Source of the DNA: Gari tellinella
Lineage: Eukaryota; Mollusca; Bivalvia; Cardiida; Psammobiidae
Direction: 5' to 3'
DNA: 64,000 nucleotides
Assembly (NCBI GenBank): GCA_922989275.2
Contig: OV277864.1
Location: 27,415,550-27,479,549 of the forward strand
Position 1 is the first letter of the stretch. Each line of letters starts with the position of its first letter. The notes under the pieces are model-generated. The model ran no database searches. It was not told the DNA's origin and was given only the letters and a program-made list of their open reading frames with translations. Positions 34,601 through 45,700 of this stretch are shown here, piece by piece. The position numbers and the translations under genes are program-made.

Positions 34601-36494
34601 CCATTGAAAACCCTCTTGAGTATGAGTATGCCTGGATCTCACTAGACAAACTGAGATTGGTATAGCATGTGCTGCATGCTTTTATAGTTACTTTCACGCA
34701 TATCGATAACAATTGAGGGGTCCATCACTGAGGAGATGTCTTTAAAGCAAACTGAAAATAAAGCAGAATGCTCCTTGATACTGAATTATGCTATGTCGGA
34801 TGTATTGATGCAGGCGACATGATAAGGTGCAACACTCGTCATGCATATTCTGCTCAAATCTGACCAATCAGAAGTTTGAGAACGATCTTAGACTCGTTAC
34901 AAACGCTTTATACGCTATAAGCATAGACCCGAGCTACGTACGTATTTGCTGTTGTCCTTGCCAGGGCTGAGAATCCGGTACTCTATTGGACCATTGTCAC
35001 ACGCCCCAACCATTATGTTCCCAGACTTCTTGCCTGGTCGTATCGTGTCTGTGGCAACTGTCTCTATACATCTACAGTGGAAAATATGTCATACAATAAA
35101 ATATATATTGATCGCCACTCAAATAAATGATCGTTTAACGCCTTCAAGTCAGTGCCCAAACCATGCAGAGTAGATCAGGAACTACAATGGTGAAACTTGC
35201 AAACAGTCTGTATCCTGGGATCCCAACTTTTTGACACTTATTCGATATCAGGCAAACCTTTATTAAACGACCATTAAATTAAAATTATGTATTTGTAGTA
35301 TTAATGACCTGTGTCAACTCGGTGTAGGACAAAAGTAACACGAAAGGCTCTTATAGGAGTCTTTTGTGATACCTTGCCCTATTTCAGCGTCACATCTCTG
35401 TAAAAGTCACAGTACACCTGGGGCCCGTTTCATAAAACTTCGTACGAAAAAATCGATCGTAAGTCAAAACTTTAAAATGCATTTAATTTCTTATTTCTCT
35501 ATTCAATCCGGTCTTGTGACATATTTTTGGAATCGTCTTTTCAAGACGATTCCAAAAAGATGTCACAAGACTGGATTAGATGGCGAAATAAAAAAAATAT
35601 TGAGACTTTTATAATCTGACTTACAACAACATTTGTCGTACGAAGTTTTATGAAACAGGCCCCTGAAGACTTCAAATGGACAATTCCAGTTTCAAATTAA
35701 GTCTCGAACAGGAGTCCTCCAGCAGAGTCTACTCTGTCTACACTGTTTACACAGAACATGAGTCCTCCAGCAGAGTCTACTCTGTCTACACTGTTTACAC
35801 AGAACATGAGTCCTCCAGCAGAGTCTACTCTGTCTACACTGTTTACACAGAACATGAGTCCTCCAGCAGAGTCTACTCTGTCTACACTGTTTACACAGAA
35901 CAAATGTGCTCACATGAACACTGTATGTAAATAACGACTATACTCGTCGCTAGGGTAGAATGTGTTAACTACATGTGATAAAGGTAGACACATCAATACT
36001 AGTGCCAAACAGGTTGCTTTCATGCTTTGTACATGTACAGTGGAGAAGACATTATTCTTCCCGTTTAAACGAAACGCAAGTTCGCATTGCAATAAAACGC
36101 AGAAAATGACATCTAGTTGACAAGTCTATTTATTTTGATCTTGAAAACAATAGTTTTAAAAAGCGTAAACGCGTTTACTGGGAAAGAATAACGTCTTCTC
36201 CACTGTACAGATAAGGCCTCCCGTTACTCTATACCAGGATTTGATAGAGGGCATGAAACTGTATTTCTTTGAGAAAAGTGTAAAGGTGGCAATGGCGCTT
36301 CTATTGGTAAAAGGGGCTAACATGCCAAAGTCTACTAGCTGACTGTGTACTCACCCAGGCGGATCCGCCCATGTGTCGTTAACGGTCAATAGGAATCTTA
36401 CTCCTGATATTTTACGGATTTCCCCGGAACTGTCTGCACACAAAGCTGTTGTTAAAATGAGGCACACAACTGACACCGTGTTAAAAGTCTCCAT
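31622..36494 (-). CDS. small secreted protein, unrecognised family, tandem copy 3
   Basis: Minus-strand exons: 36494-36355, 35071-34942, 31828-31622. They give 158 residues in the same phases as copies 1 and 2. The signal peptide is METFNTVSVVCLILTTALCA, then DSSGEIRKISGVRFLL and TVNDTWADPPG. Exon 2 has CIETVATDTIRPGKKS, GACDNGPIEYR and SPGKDNSKY. Exon 3 has PPTCDLSWNGTYLVP, LLPSCFTADSREG and YYWFHILEWFFE. The third cysteine of copies 1 and 2 (DNC/NNC) is Ser here, leaving four in the mature chain. A disulphide pairing shared by all copies cannot use that residue. Exon 1 is nearly identical to copy 2, so these two are the closest pair. Function is unknown. Confidence 0.85.
32027..32500. mobile_element. 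TTAA-1 left half with TTAA-2 inserted, right ends lost
   Basis: TTAA-1 sequence (GATTACTCCTTAATACG to GCAGATGGTAGC) stops at TTAA 32153. There a TTAA-2 copy with hairpin AGGGTTCCTTAAAGAGCCCT begins. Neither element has its right end, so a deletion or further insertion followed. It lies in intron 2 of copy 3. Confidence 0.55.
33006..33198. mobile_element. CAG-1 hairpin MITE
   Basis: CAGAGCTCCAGATAAGAG at the left and TTATCTGGAGCCCTG at the right. The core hairpin is ATTAGACTCGTCTCGAAGAG type, with GTGTGACTACTCATTAG arms. Confidence 0.8.
33202..33437. mobile_element. TA-2 hairpin MITE
   Basis: CAGTGGAGAAAACGTTATTC at the left, complement at the right, TA on both sides. The core is the AAACAGTTTGGAGCCAGATC hairpin. 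It begins three bases after the CAG-1 copy ends. Confidence 0.8.
35421..35663. mobile_element. GCCC-1 hairpin MITE
   Basis: GGGCCCGTTTCATAAAACTT at the left is mirrored by TTTTATGAAACAGGCCC at the right. The core is TTTTGGAATCGTC / GACGATTCCAAAA. It lies in intron 1 of copy 3. Confidence 0.75.
35710..35905. repeat. four near-identical 48-bp tandem units
   Basis: The unit reads GAGTCCTCCAGCAGAGTC, TACTCTGTCTACAC, TGTTTACACAGAACAT. Because 48 is a multiple of three, it is open in three frames. It lies within a TTAA-2-like context (CTGTTTACAC) in intron 1 of copy 3. Confidence 0.9.
36038..36206. mobile_element. TA-2 MITE
   Basis: CAGTGGAGAAGACATTATTC at the left and AATAACGTCTTCTCCACTG at the right, flanked by TA. 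The usual core hairpin is absent. Intron 1 of copy 3. Confidence 0.75.
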
Positions 36495-36616
36495 TTTTAC
36501 AATGATTTACTGGTGTTGAAGATGTCGAAATGATAAGAATCTTAATCTACAGGTCAGATGAAAGAGGTCAATAGACTTACAGTCAAGGATGAAGAGTGCG
36601 AGGTCCAGGACACATG

Positions 36617-36856
36617 GAGCCCGTTTCATAAAACTTCGTAAGACAAATGTTGTCGTCAGTCAGATTATAAAAGTCCCAATTTTTATTTATTTCTCTATCT
36701 AATCCTGTCTTGTGACATCTTTTTGGAATCGTCTTGAAAAGACGGTTCCAAAAGATGTCACAAGACAGGATTAGATAGAGAAATCAGAGATTATATGTGT
36801 TTTTAAGTTTTGATTTACGACAACATTTGTCGTAAGATGTTTTTATGAAACGGGGC
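36617..36856. mobile_element. GCCC-1 MITE upstream of copy 3
   Basis: GAGCCCGTTTCATAAAACTT at the left and TTTATGAAACGGGGC at the right, with CATG on both sides as a possible target duplication. It starts 123 bases upstream of the copy 3 start codon and is absent from the matching place upstream of copy 2. Confidence 0.75.
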
Positions 36857-36934
36857 CATGATCTGTTAGTCCATTCTCTGTCATGGCGTCGTCTGCTTTT
36901 AACTGGGGCTTATTGTCATAGGGAATTGTTTCTG

Positions 36935-37130
36935 TTTATTAGGCCGAGATTATCCTCTCTGCCAAGAACCAGAAGGAAGACAGGTCCATGTCAACAAATG
37001 GGATTAGCCGAAATCATCTTTTTGAAATTATCATCATTTCATCTCATCACCGTTCATCAATTATCGGCCCTATATGACCGATATACTTTGTGGCGCAGTG
37101 CCGTTAAACCCAACGCATCCATCCTTATAA
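36935..37130 (+). repeat. SINE-like 3' part
   Basis: It contains CGGCCCTATATGACCGATA, GCAGTGCCGTTAAACCC and an end in CATCCATCC. The same blocks are found at 37405-37625 and in short form at 49980-50057. Confidence 0.5.
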
Positions 37131-37404
37131 GACGTTAGGATTATATAACGCGACGTCTGATCAGGGTCCAAACATTTTGCAAATAACCATTGTACCCGGG
37201 GCAACGCAGCTAAGTGGTTTTAAAAAAGGCTGGTGATTCCAGGTTAAAAAGTTAACCATGTAGCCTTTAACCCCTTTCACAGCCATGCTATACACCACTG
37301 ACTTTAAAAGTTTTGCAAACAGTTTGGATCTTGTTCGATGGGTATTTCCATCATAATGGTAGTGATTCAAGGGTTGAAATATTCCAAATATAATACGCGA
37401 TTCC

Positions 37405-37625
37405 CGAAGATTCCCAAATAGGGCCTATGCCCCTCTGCCAATAACTAAAAGGAATGCAGGGCGGTCCCATGCGCTAGCTGCTGGTCAACGAATGGGATTA
37501 GCCGAAATCACCTTCTTAAAATTATCATCATCTCATCTCATCGCCGCTCATCAATCACCGGTGCTATATGAACTATGTTGTGTCGCAGTGCCGTAAAATC
37601 CAATTCACCCATCATTTTAAGACGT
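37405..37625 (+). repeat. SINE-like copy
   Basis: It shares GAATGGGATTAGCCGAAATC, ATTATCATCATCTCATC and GCAGTGCCGTAAAATCC with the copy just upstream. The tRNA-type promoter head is not evident. Confidence 0.5.
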
Positions 37626-37656
37626 CACGTTATAGATACGCGAAGAAAATAGGTAG

Positions 37657-38222
37657 CGTTAGGCAGAATAGTGGACACTCCTGATGAAGGTGGCACACTT
37701 GCTCTCATTTTCGCGCATTAAAATAAGAAGGGCAATTTTACATAACTTGTAATAACTTTTTTTTCAGGACAGATATCGTTCCTGTGCAAACGGTCCGTGT
37801 TAGCTTAATCATTTTCCTTTATGATGAAATTTGTTTTGAAAAGATATTTTAATAAGATTTTGGTCCTTTTTTAAGTTGAAAAAGACACCTCTTAATCACA
37901 TTAAACAAAGAGTAAAATGATGAAAATAAGCCTCGACACGGTTAATATAACACGACCTTGTACATTTATACAAATCGATATCAATTCTGTGCAAACGGGC
38001 TCGTATAATTGAATATTTGTTCTTTCTTTTGATATAAATTTAAGAATTGTAAGTTAATGTTAATTTGGTCCTTTTTCAAATTGAAAATAAAATCAATATG
38101 TTCAAAGAGTCGTCGGGAGTTTCCGTAAATACCGAGCGGTAAGAGCCGAAGATTGACGTGCTCGCAAGCTAGCGTAGGGCACTTTATCGATAATCTAGTG
38201 ATGTCCACTATTCTGCCTAACG
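37657..38222. mobile_element. DNA element with CGTTAGGCAGAATAGTGGAC ends
   Basis: About 22 bases at the left are mirrored at the right (GTCCACTATTCTGCCTAACG). The 566-bp interior is AT-rich and repeats the phrase CTGTGCAAACGG twice. No transposase is seen. Confidence 0.7.
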
Positions 38223-38894
38223 GCCGCGGTTTATTTTTTTTGGTATTTTCTATGACTTAATTGTCGGGTCGGTTATTTCAACCAGTTGGTTTAATCACCA
38301 CTGGTTTGCATGATCATCGAGTAATCTATTCAAAAGTGGGTCATACGTTGATTTGGCGATAACAAACGAAGGACACACAGCGTACATGTGACGTCAGACG
38401 ACGGTAAACAAACAGTACGTACCCACAATGTTCAAGGCGCCGTTTAGCGGTTTGTGACTGGAAGGTAATATCCATGTAGTCCTTAAATTTTACTGCTTAA
38501 TTTTATTATCTGTTTAATACTAATATGCATATTTCATATAACTCATGTCAAAGGTCAATGTCACAGAGGTCAAAATGTCATTTGTTTCAAATGGCCGTAT
38601 ATACGTTCGACCATCAGGAGATCGGAGCTTCATATTCAGTAGACTTGATACTCTAACTAAGATTCAGCAGTATGAATATGAACACTATTTCAAATATATC
38701 GGGTCAAAGTTCAAGGTCACACATGCAGAATCGAGGTCAAAATGTTCAGGGATAATATATAGACTAGTTATATATTATCCCTGAAATGTTCAAATATTTG
38801 AAATGGCAATTAGATCTACTTCACTGACCATCAAGTGATCGGGTCTTTATATAGTTATTGAAGTTTACAGGTCATAGCCACATCGGGGACATAA

Positions 38895-39195
38895 ATGTTT
38901 CTAGATCTCTTCACAAACACATTTTGTTTAGATCTAGATCTATTTCTATTTGGAAAGCATGCTAGAATCTAGATTTCTCCATGATCTAGATCAAAATTTA
39001 AAAAAAATGTCTTGTTTCTTAATGCTAGATGAGCTAAAATATGTAGATCTAGACAAGGTGTGGAAATTTTATTTGGATTTTTTTCTAGTTTATGAATCTA
39101 GGCCCTATGTCTTGGACTCCTGAATGATAGATCTAATAAATTTGATCCATGTAAGTAGATCTATATCTACTTATTTCAGATCTACAGCAGATCTA
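38895..39195. repeat. AGATCT/TCTAGA-rich low-complexity stretch
   Basis: Many overlapping AGATCTAGATCT, TCTAGATC and AGATCTAT steps. No gene. Confidence 0.6.
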
Positions 39196-39199
39196 TTTG

Positions 39200-39729
39200 G
39201 AAAGTGTAATAATCGCATATAATATATTTATTCAAGTGTTATTCTCTTGATCATGTCGGATTTCTAAACGGCTCTTGTCGTGTTCGACGTACAACACGAA
39301 TTGTCACGTGACATTTTGACTCTTGTAGCGTGATTCGGCTGTGGTCAAATAAATGCGCAATAGAAAAAAGTTTCTTTGAACGGAGTAATCTTTCTCCCTA
39401 CAGTTGAGGTAATTACACAAAATTCCACATCAGTATAATAGATTATATACAAAGATTTTCAAAAAATCCATACACATAAAGTGACAAATTGCAAGAAGTC
39501 CATAATGAAATCCTTTATTTTGATCTTCGGCGTAGGGATACAATTGCTTTAAAGACAACAATGTGATTGTTGATAATTGTTCGATCATTCATTGAAATTT
39601 GCAATTTTGTGCGGATCTTAATCAACTTGTTTCGTTTTCCCCATGCAGTTTTCTTCGGAGAATTGTAGAAAAGACGTATGTAGGTCAGGGATCAGATAAA
39701 ACAGTCATTGACGGCGCAATCTGTCGTCT
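39200..39729 (+). promoter_or_regulatory. probable USP3 promoter and 5' UTR
   Basis: The stretch before the USP3 start has few of the repeats seen elsewhere and is richer in CG steps (TTGTCGTGTTCGACGTAC, GATCTTCGGCGTAGGG), with a CACGTG-type site near 39305. No TATA box is convincing. The call is positional. Confidence 0.4.
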
Positions 39730-42700
39730 ATGGAGTGCCCCCATTTGGAAGAAACGGCTCAAGTTACGACGCCTGCGACAAAATCTGAGAATATTCCCAG
39801 TCAGCTAAGATGTTCAGGTTGTATTTTCATTGAAAATGTTTCATTATATGCATTGAAGCGTCGATCTGATTTGCGTTTTAGGCCTTAAATTGCCCCACTT
39901 TGGTGAATTAATATGGAAGGGAAGTAACTCTTACCAGGTGCTTTTATTGGGGTCGTTGCAGCTAATTGATTCGTCCTCCAGGTTACTCGACCATGGCATT
40001 GACGACTTGGAAATTTGTTAAATGGAGATTTTTCAGATTTTTAGTTGAATCTTCAAACCACGACCCTTACTGACACACTATTTTATTTTATTATATTTTG
40101 TTAATTTTTTCTAGCACGAAATTATACAAAACGGCATACCGAATAGCAACTCAGCGAAGTTGAATTCTCTTTTCCAGTCTGACATCATACCCCCTTTGTT
40201 TACACTTAGTGAGCACGCACACTCGGGGACAACAAACCTGAAATCTACATAAATTTGTGCAGCAGGGCGTTTAATCTCATTCTTTTTTACGCATTAATTA
40301 TTATCTCAATAGGTCCTATGAATACTACGAAGGTCTTACATAAGTTGCAAAAGTGCGATTTTATTTTTACCGAAAATTAGAACTATTTTTTCCTCCGAGT
40401 AAGACCGATGCCATCCGAATGAAGGACCGAGAGTATACGTATGACATCAAATACCCGGATGACTGGAAAAGAGAATAGGCGAGCATCTGAGCTCTCGGGC
40501 GCGGTTGGAACTTGGATTATGCGAGATTATGTGTTACATGACAACATCTTCACTTTTTGCCTCGTTGTCCGCCATTTCTGGGGTGAAAATTTACAGACTT
40601 GAGTGTTGTTATTGACATTTTATAGGATTTAAACGACTCTGTGGACATTCCTATCAATTCACGGGAATATAAACCCGTGAACAATGCTTCGTAACAGACA
40701 TTTATCATATTGACCACCGATAGACATTATCTTATCAAGTCTCGTTTGCGTCGCACAAGATTTGCGATATAGCGCGAGGTTTCAATTCCGTCAGTGTATA
40801 ATTCTGTGATTCTAGAGCCAGCGATCAAACTTTTTGACCATGAATGTTAATTGTTACTTATAATTCTCTTTTCCAGTCATCCGGGTTTTTAATGTCAAAC
40901 GCATACTCTTGGTCCTTCATCATTCGGATGGCGTCGGTCTTAGTCGGAGAAAATAATCTAATTTTCGGTAAAATCGCGCTTTTGCAACTTATGTAAGACC
41001 TTCGTAGTATTTATAGGACCTATTCAGATAATAATGCGTAAACAAGAATGAGATTAAACGCCCTGCTGCACAAACTTATGTAGATTTCGGGTTTGTTGTC
41101 CCCGAGTGCGCATGCTCGCTAAGTGTAAACAAAGAGGGTATGACATAGCACTAGAAAAGGGAATCTTTGAGCGGGTGCTGATTGTGGCGTCAAACTGCCA
41201 TGTCGTCAAATTGGATAATCATATTTAGTACAAAAGGGATAGATATTTCATCAAACTTAATATAAACAGTGGTTTCAATGGCCAATTGGTAATTACAATG
41301 TGTTTGCATTTAATCTCTTGTTGTTTAGCATTTTTCAATGGATCCTCTATCCGATGTTAGATGACATTGATTGTTACAAACTGTTTGAATGCAGATGACT
41401 ATTAACGTTCTGCATGCTACACCTGTAAGTAAGGGGTCCTGGGTTTGAGTTCTGGTCTGGCTTCATATTTTTCTCACCAAAAATATGCTGCCAGACCTGG
41501 ACTCGAACCTGGGACCTCTTGCTTACAGGGCAAGTGCTCTACCGACTGAGCCATCGGACCCCTTACACAAATCTCTCACCATTTAATGATAAAAATTCAT
41601 CATGAGCTCAACCGGGCTACATATGTTAATTATAAATAGAGATTTTTTCTGTATAGCCTATGTTCAATGATAGTTTTTATATTTCAGTTTGTAAGACAGA
41701 ACAGAGTCCCTGGATATGTTTACAATGTGGCTATGTTGGATGTGGAAGGTTAGTATAACAGTCTAACAGTAGCTTTGTCTGGGCTAGACTTCATTGAAAT
41801 CTTATCTTCTTGCCATATTCTTCTGTAGCATTTGAGCAACATCACATGACTTTCAGACATAATAACAGTGTAGACCTAGATCAGCTGTCATATTGATAAT
41901 CAGACATCTGATCATGGTAATACTCTTACGCATCAGTTGAATCATTATTTTGTCTTCTTCTTTTGCAAATATTTTAACCTTAACCCTTAGCCCGCCAAAT
42001 AAATTGTCGTCTGCTATATTTCTCGTCTGCCCCAAGTTTCAAAGTGCTTCAAAGTTGCTCAAAATTGCTGAAAATGTTGTCCGAGTGTCAAACAGCTTGG
42101 ATCCGGATGAGACGCCGAGTTACTCGGCGTCTCATCCGGATCCAAGCTGTTTGCATATGGAGCTATAGTCGTGAGTGGCAGGCTAAGGATTAAGGCCTTT
42201 ACTCCATAGATACACATTTTTACACATTTAATTTATTCGTCTACCAAAGAAAGTTGAAACTAGTTCCAGTTCATAAAGTCATGAAAAGTACCTAAAGAAA
42301 TATTTTCCATATTCTATTCCTATTATTCTAACAGATGATAGCTTAAAGCAGACTGAAATTAAAGCAGAATGCAATTTAAGGAGCATTTTGCTTTACTGTC
42401 AACCTACTTTATAGTAATCTGTCTTTAATACTAGAAACAGACTATTGAATAAAGGGTTAATTACAGATTCTTCAGTAATTTGTCTACTTCTATTGCAAAT
42501 GGTTGAGAGGCTGGCTGGGTTTTGTAGTACACAATCTGCCCTGTACAAATTCAATAATACTCAGTTTATATTCTACAGTGAGACTTTTGTTTAATTGGTA
42601 TAATAGATTTAACTCAAAAGGTTACGGAGTTGATGGATTTTACTGACGTAATAGGAGTCTGATAAGAGTTGAAGAAACAAGTTAACTATATGAATATAGT

Positions 42701-45700
42701 ATATATGGTAGTACAGAGGAGTTTGGAGGTTGTTTTGAAGTAAAGTTTATGAATTAAATTATAACTTGTATGAAGTGGCCATGACTCAAAAGAACATCTG
42801 GGTCCATGCTTATAAAGCGTTTGAGCTGAGTCTTAAATCATTCTCATGCATTTGATTGGTCAGATTTGAGCCTAGGCTCAAATCTGACCAATCAGATGCT
42901 TGAGAAGGAACTCAGACTCAACTAAAATGCTTTATAAGCGCCAGGCCTAGGAGTTGCAGAAAACGGTTGTCGGTTTAGTGCAGGGTTCCAGATAAGAGGG
43001 AGTAAACTAAACTTTTCAACAGTTTCTCCTTTCTGTTTCAACCAAATATATGGTGTGACGATTCTATTGAGTGATTACAGCATTAAGTTTTGCGCATGCA
43101 TAAAAAAACAAAATGCGCCACTTATCTGGAGCCCTGTGTTTGTGTAAAGATAATAAATACAAGTGAAGAATGATTGCCCCCTGTCTTACATTACAGGTAT
43201 GTGGCTGCGCATGCAATGAGCCATCATGAAAGTCGCTGCCAGCAGAATGATGGTCCCAGTCAACACTGTGTGTGTATGGACGGTGACAGCTTTGCTGTCT
43301 TCTGTTATGTATGTGACGAGTTTGTTATCAATGATACTAAAGAAGGCCATATAGCAATGCTTAGAAAAAATCTGCAGGACTTGAGGAGGGAAGACAAATG
43401 TAAACTCAGGTAAAAGTTCAAGTTTGGAATAGTTAAAAAGTAAAAGTCTGTGTACAACAGCTACTCAATATGAAACTTTACAATCTCAAAAGCAGTGTTT
43501 AAACCGATTACTTCATAAATTTATAGGCATTTTTACGTCTTAAATTATTGTTCCTCAAAAGAAAGTAGTTCCACTATATACAGTCATGAATATGCACCAG
43601 AAGAAACATTTTCCACATCCTACATGATGATAGCTTAAGGCAGGCTGAAGATAGAGCAGAATGCACCTTATAGTGCATTCTGCTTTACTTTCAACCTACT
43701 TTAAGTGGTCACCTCTCTTTCAAACAACAGACAGGCTATGGGGTAATATGTTTAGAAATATTTTCTGATTGAAAGACCCAGGGGAAGTACGCTTATAAAC
43801 TAAACTTGACCTGCCCATTATTATCATGCCAGAAGCTTTTGTGAACAATTTTTGCTTTTATACCAAATCTATGTTGGAATGATTTATGATTCACAATACA
43901 GTTATTCAGGCTCAATTTGTTTTAGCAAAATCTCAACCATGAGACCACATGACTCGCAACAAGCTGTCTATTGTCTTTTCACTGGTTCTTGTGTTATATC
44001 TACATTAACCCTGTACTCCATGGATACACATTCTTACACCTTTAATTTATTCCTCCATTGAGAAAATAGTTCCATTTTATAGTTGTAAACATGTATCATA
44101 AGAATATTTTCTATATACTAGCAGAATCTGATGGTAGTTCAAAACAGACTGAAAGTAAATCTGAGCGGCCTTCAGCGGCATTCTGCTTTACTCTCAGTTT
44201 ACTGTAAATGGTCACTTACAATCAATACTTAAAACAGGCTATGAACAACAGGGTTAATAAACAGTGATCAAATGCAATTATGCATATTTCTATACAGCAC
44301 TCAGAACCAGAATACCCAGAAATCCCAGCGGAGTAGATCAGACAGTATTTCTTCTGAGAATGACAAGAAAAGGTTCAAGAAAGACGACAAGTTGCGTAAA
44401 ATTCGCCCAAAGTCTTCTGGACTACGAAACCTGGGAAACACATGTTTTATGAGTGCAGTATTGCAGTCATTAAGGTAAGGGCATTTACAATATGTTAATG
44501 TATTTCTTAGAATTAATCTCCTGATGCAGAATAACTATATAAAAGTATATGCCAACTTGCCAAGTTATTAAAGAGCTACTGAGTCAGAACCACATGATTT
44601 TGTTTTCCCAACTGTTCAAGGGGGATAACTGCAGCAAAATTTATTTAGCTCTTTTTGACAGTTAGTTCCCTTTATGCACCTTCTGACACCTGAGGCCTGT
44701 TTAGCTTCCGCTTACCGAGCAGACGCTCGCTCTTGAACTTGCTCGGCGAGCGCTAGGCAAGCGGAAGGTATCAGTACGTAAAAGTTGCTAGTTGTATTAT
44801 AGTACACTCGGGGGGGCGCAAGATGTGCTTGTTGAACGATAGCGAGCAGACAGCAAGCGCTAGGTTTCCGCTCGATGATCTTGAACATGGGGCAGTATTC
44901 AGCCTTGATATTTTAATTTTTCAGTAATATTCAACATTTTTGTGGTTACATCAAACAATTGCCGTCCCTAGAGGATAAAAACAGTAAAGTGAGGAAAGTT
45001 ATCACACGGAAACAGTCAAAAGATGGAGCAGATAAGGATCTGTAAGTACCTGGATAGACATTAGCAGAAGCAGTAGGGCTTCAGATATGGGGGTATTTTA
45101 AAAACCAAATTCTTTATTTCTGCTTTCAACCTTATGGTGTTTCAAAAAGAAGATTCTAATGAGTAGTAACACCATAGGATTTGGTGCTGAATTGAATGAG
45201 AAAATGACGGATTTGTTCAGCTACCCCCTCCAACCCCTATCTGGAGCCCTGAAGCAGCAGTTCATAGCTGACTCATATTTCAGTTTGATTTTAAAGACAT
45301 TACCCCCAGGCCATTGTTCTCACTAGACGTGAAAGTAATTGTAAAAGCATGAACCCTTTGGGATAGCCATCTCATTTTGTCTAAAGAGGCCCTGACATAC
45401 TCAAATTCAAGGTTTTTTCAAACCTAACAATAAAAAGATAAGAGACATGCCTCACGTAAGATGCTTCACTGATTCTTTGCAAAGAAATCTATACAGGTAT
45501 ACAAGTGTAGCAGGCTTTGCATGCTTATTAGCTCACCTGAGCTAGCTCAGGGTGAGCTTTTGCAATCCTTGAATGTCCGGCGTCCGTCATGCTGCGTGCG
45601 GCGTGCAGCGTCAACAATTTTAGTGTTTACACTCTAGAGGCCACAATATTTATCTAATCTTTCTCAAACTTGCTCAGATGGTATATTGCCATAAGAGTTC

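Noticed and set aside
35676..35930. Three overlapping frames with a 16-residue repeat
   Set aside because: By-product of the 48-bp tandem units.
39599..39808. 69-codon frame at the start of USP3
   Set aside because: The real start is the ATG at 39730 in another frame (MECPHL), confirmed by the match to USP3 and phase to the next exon.
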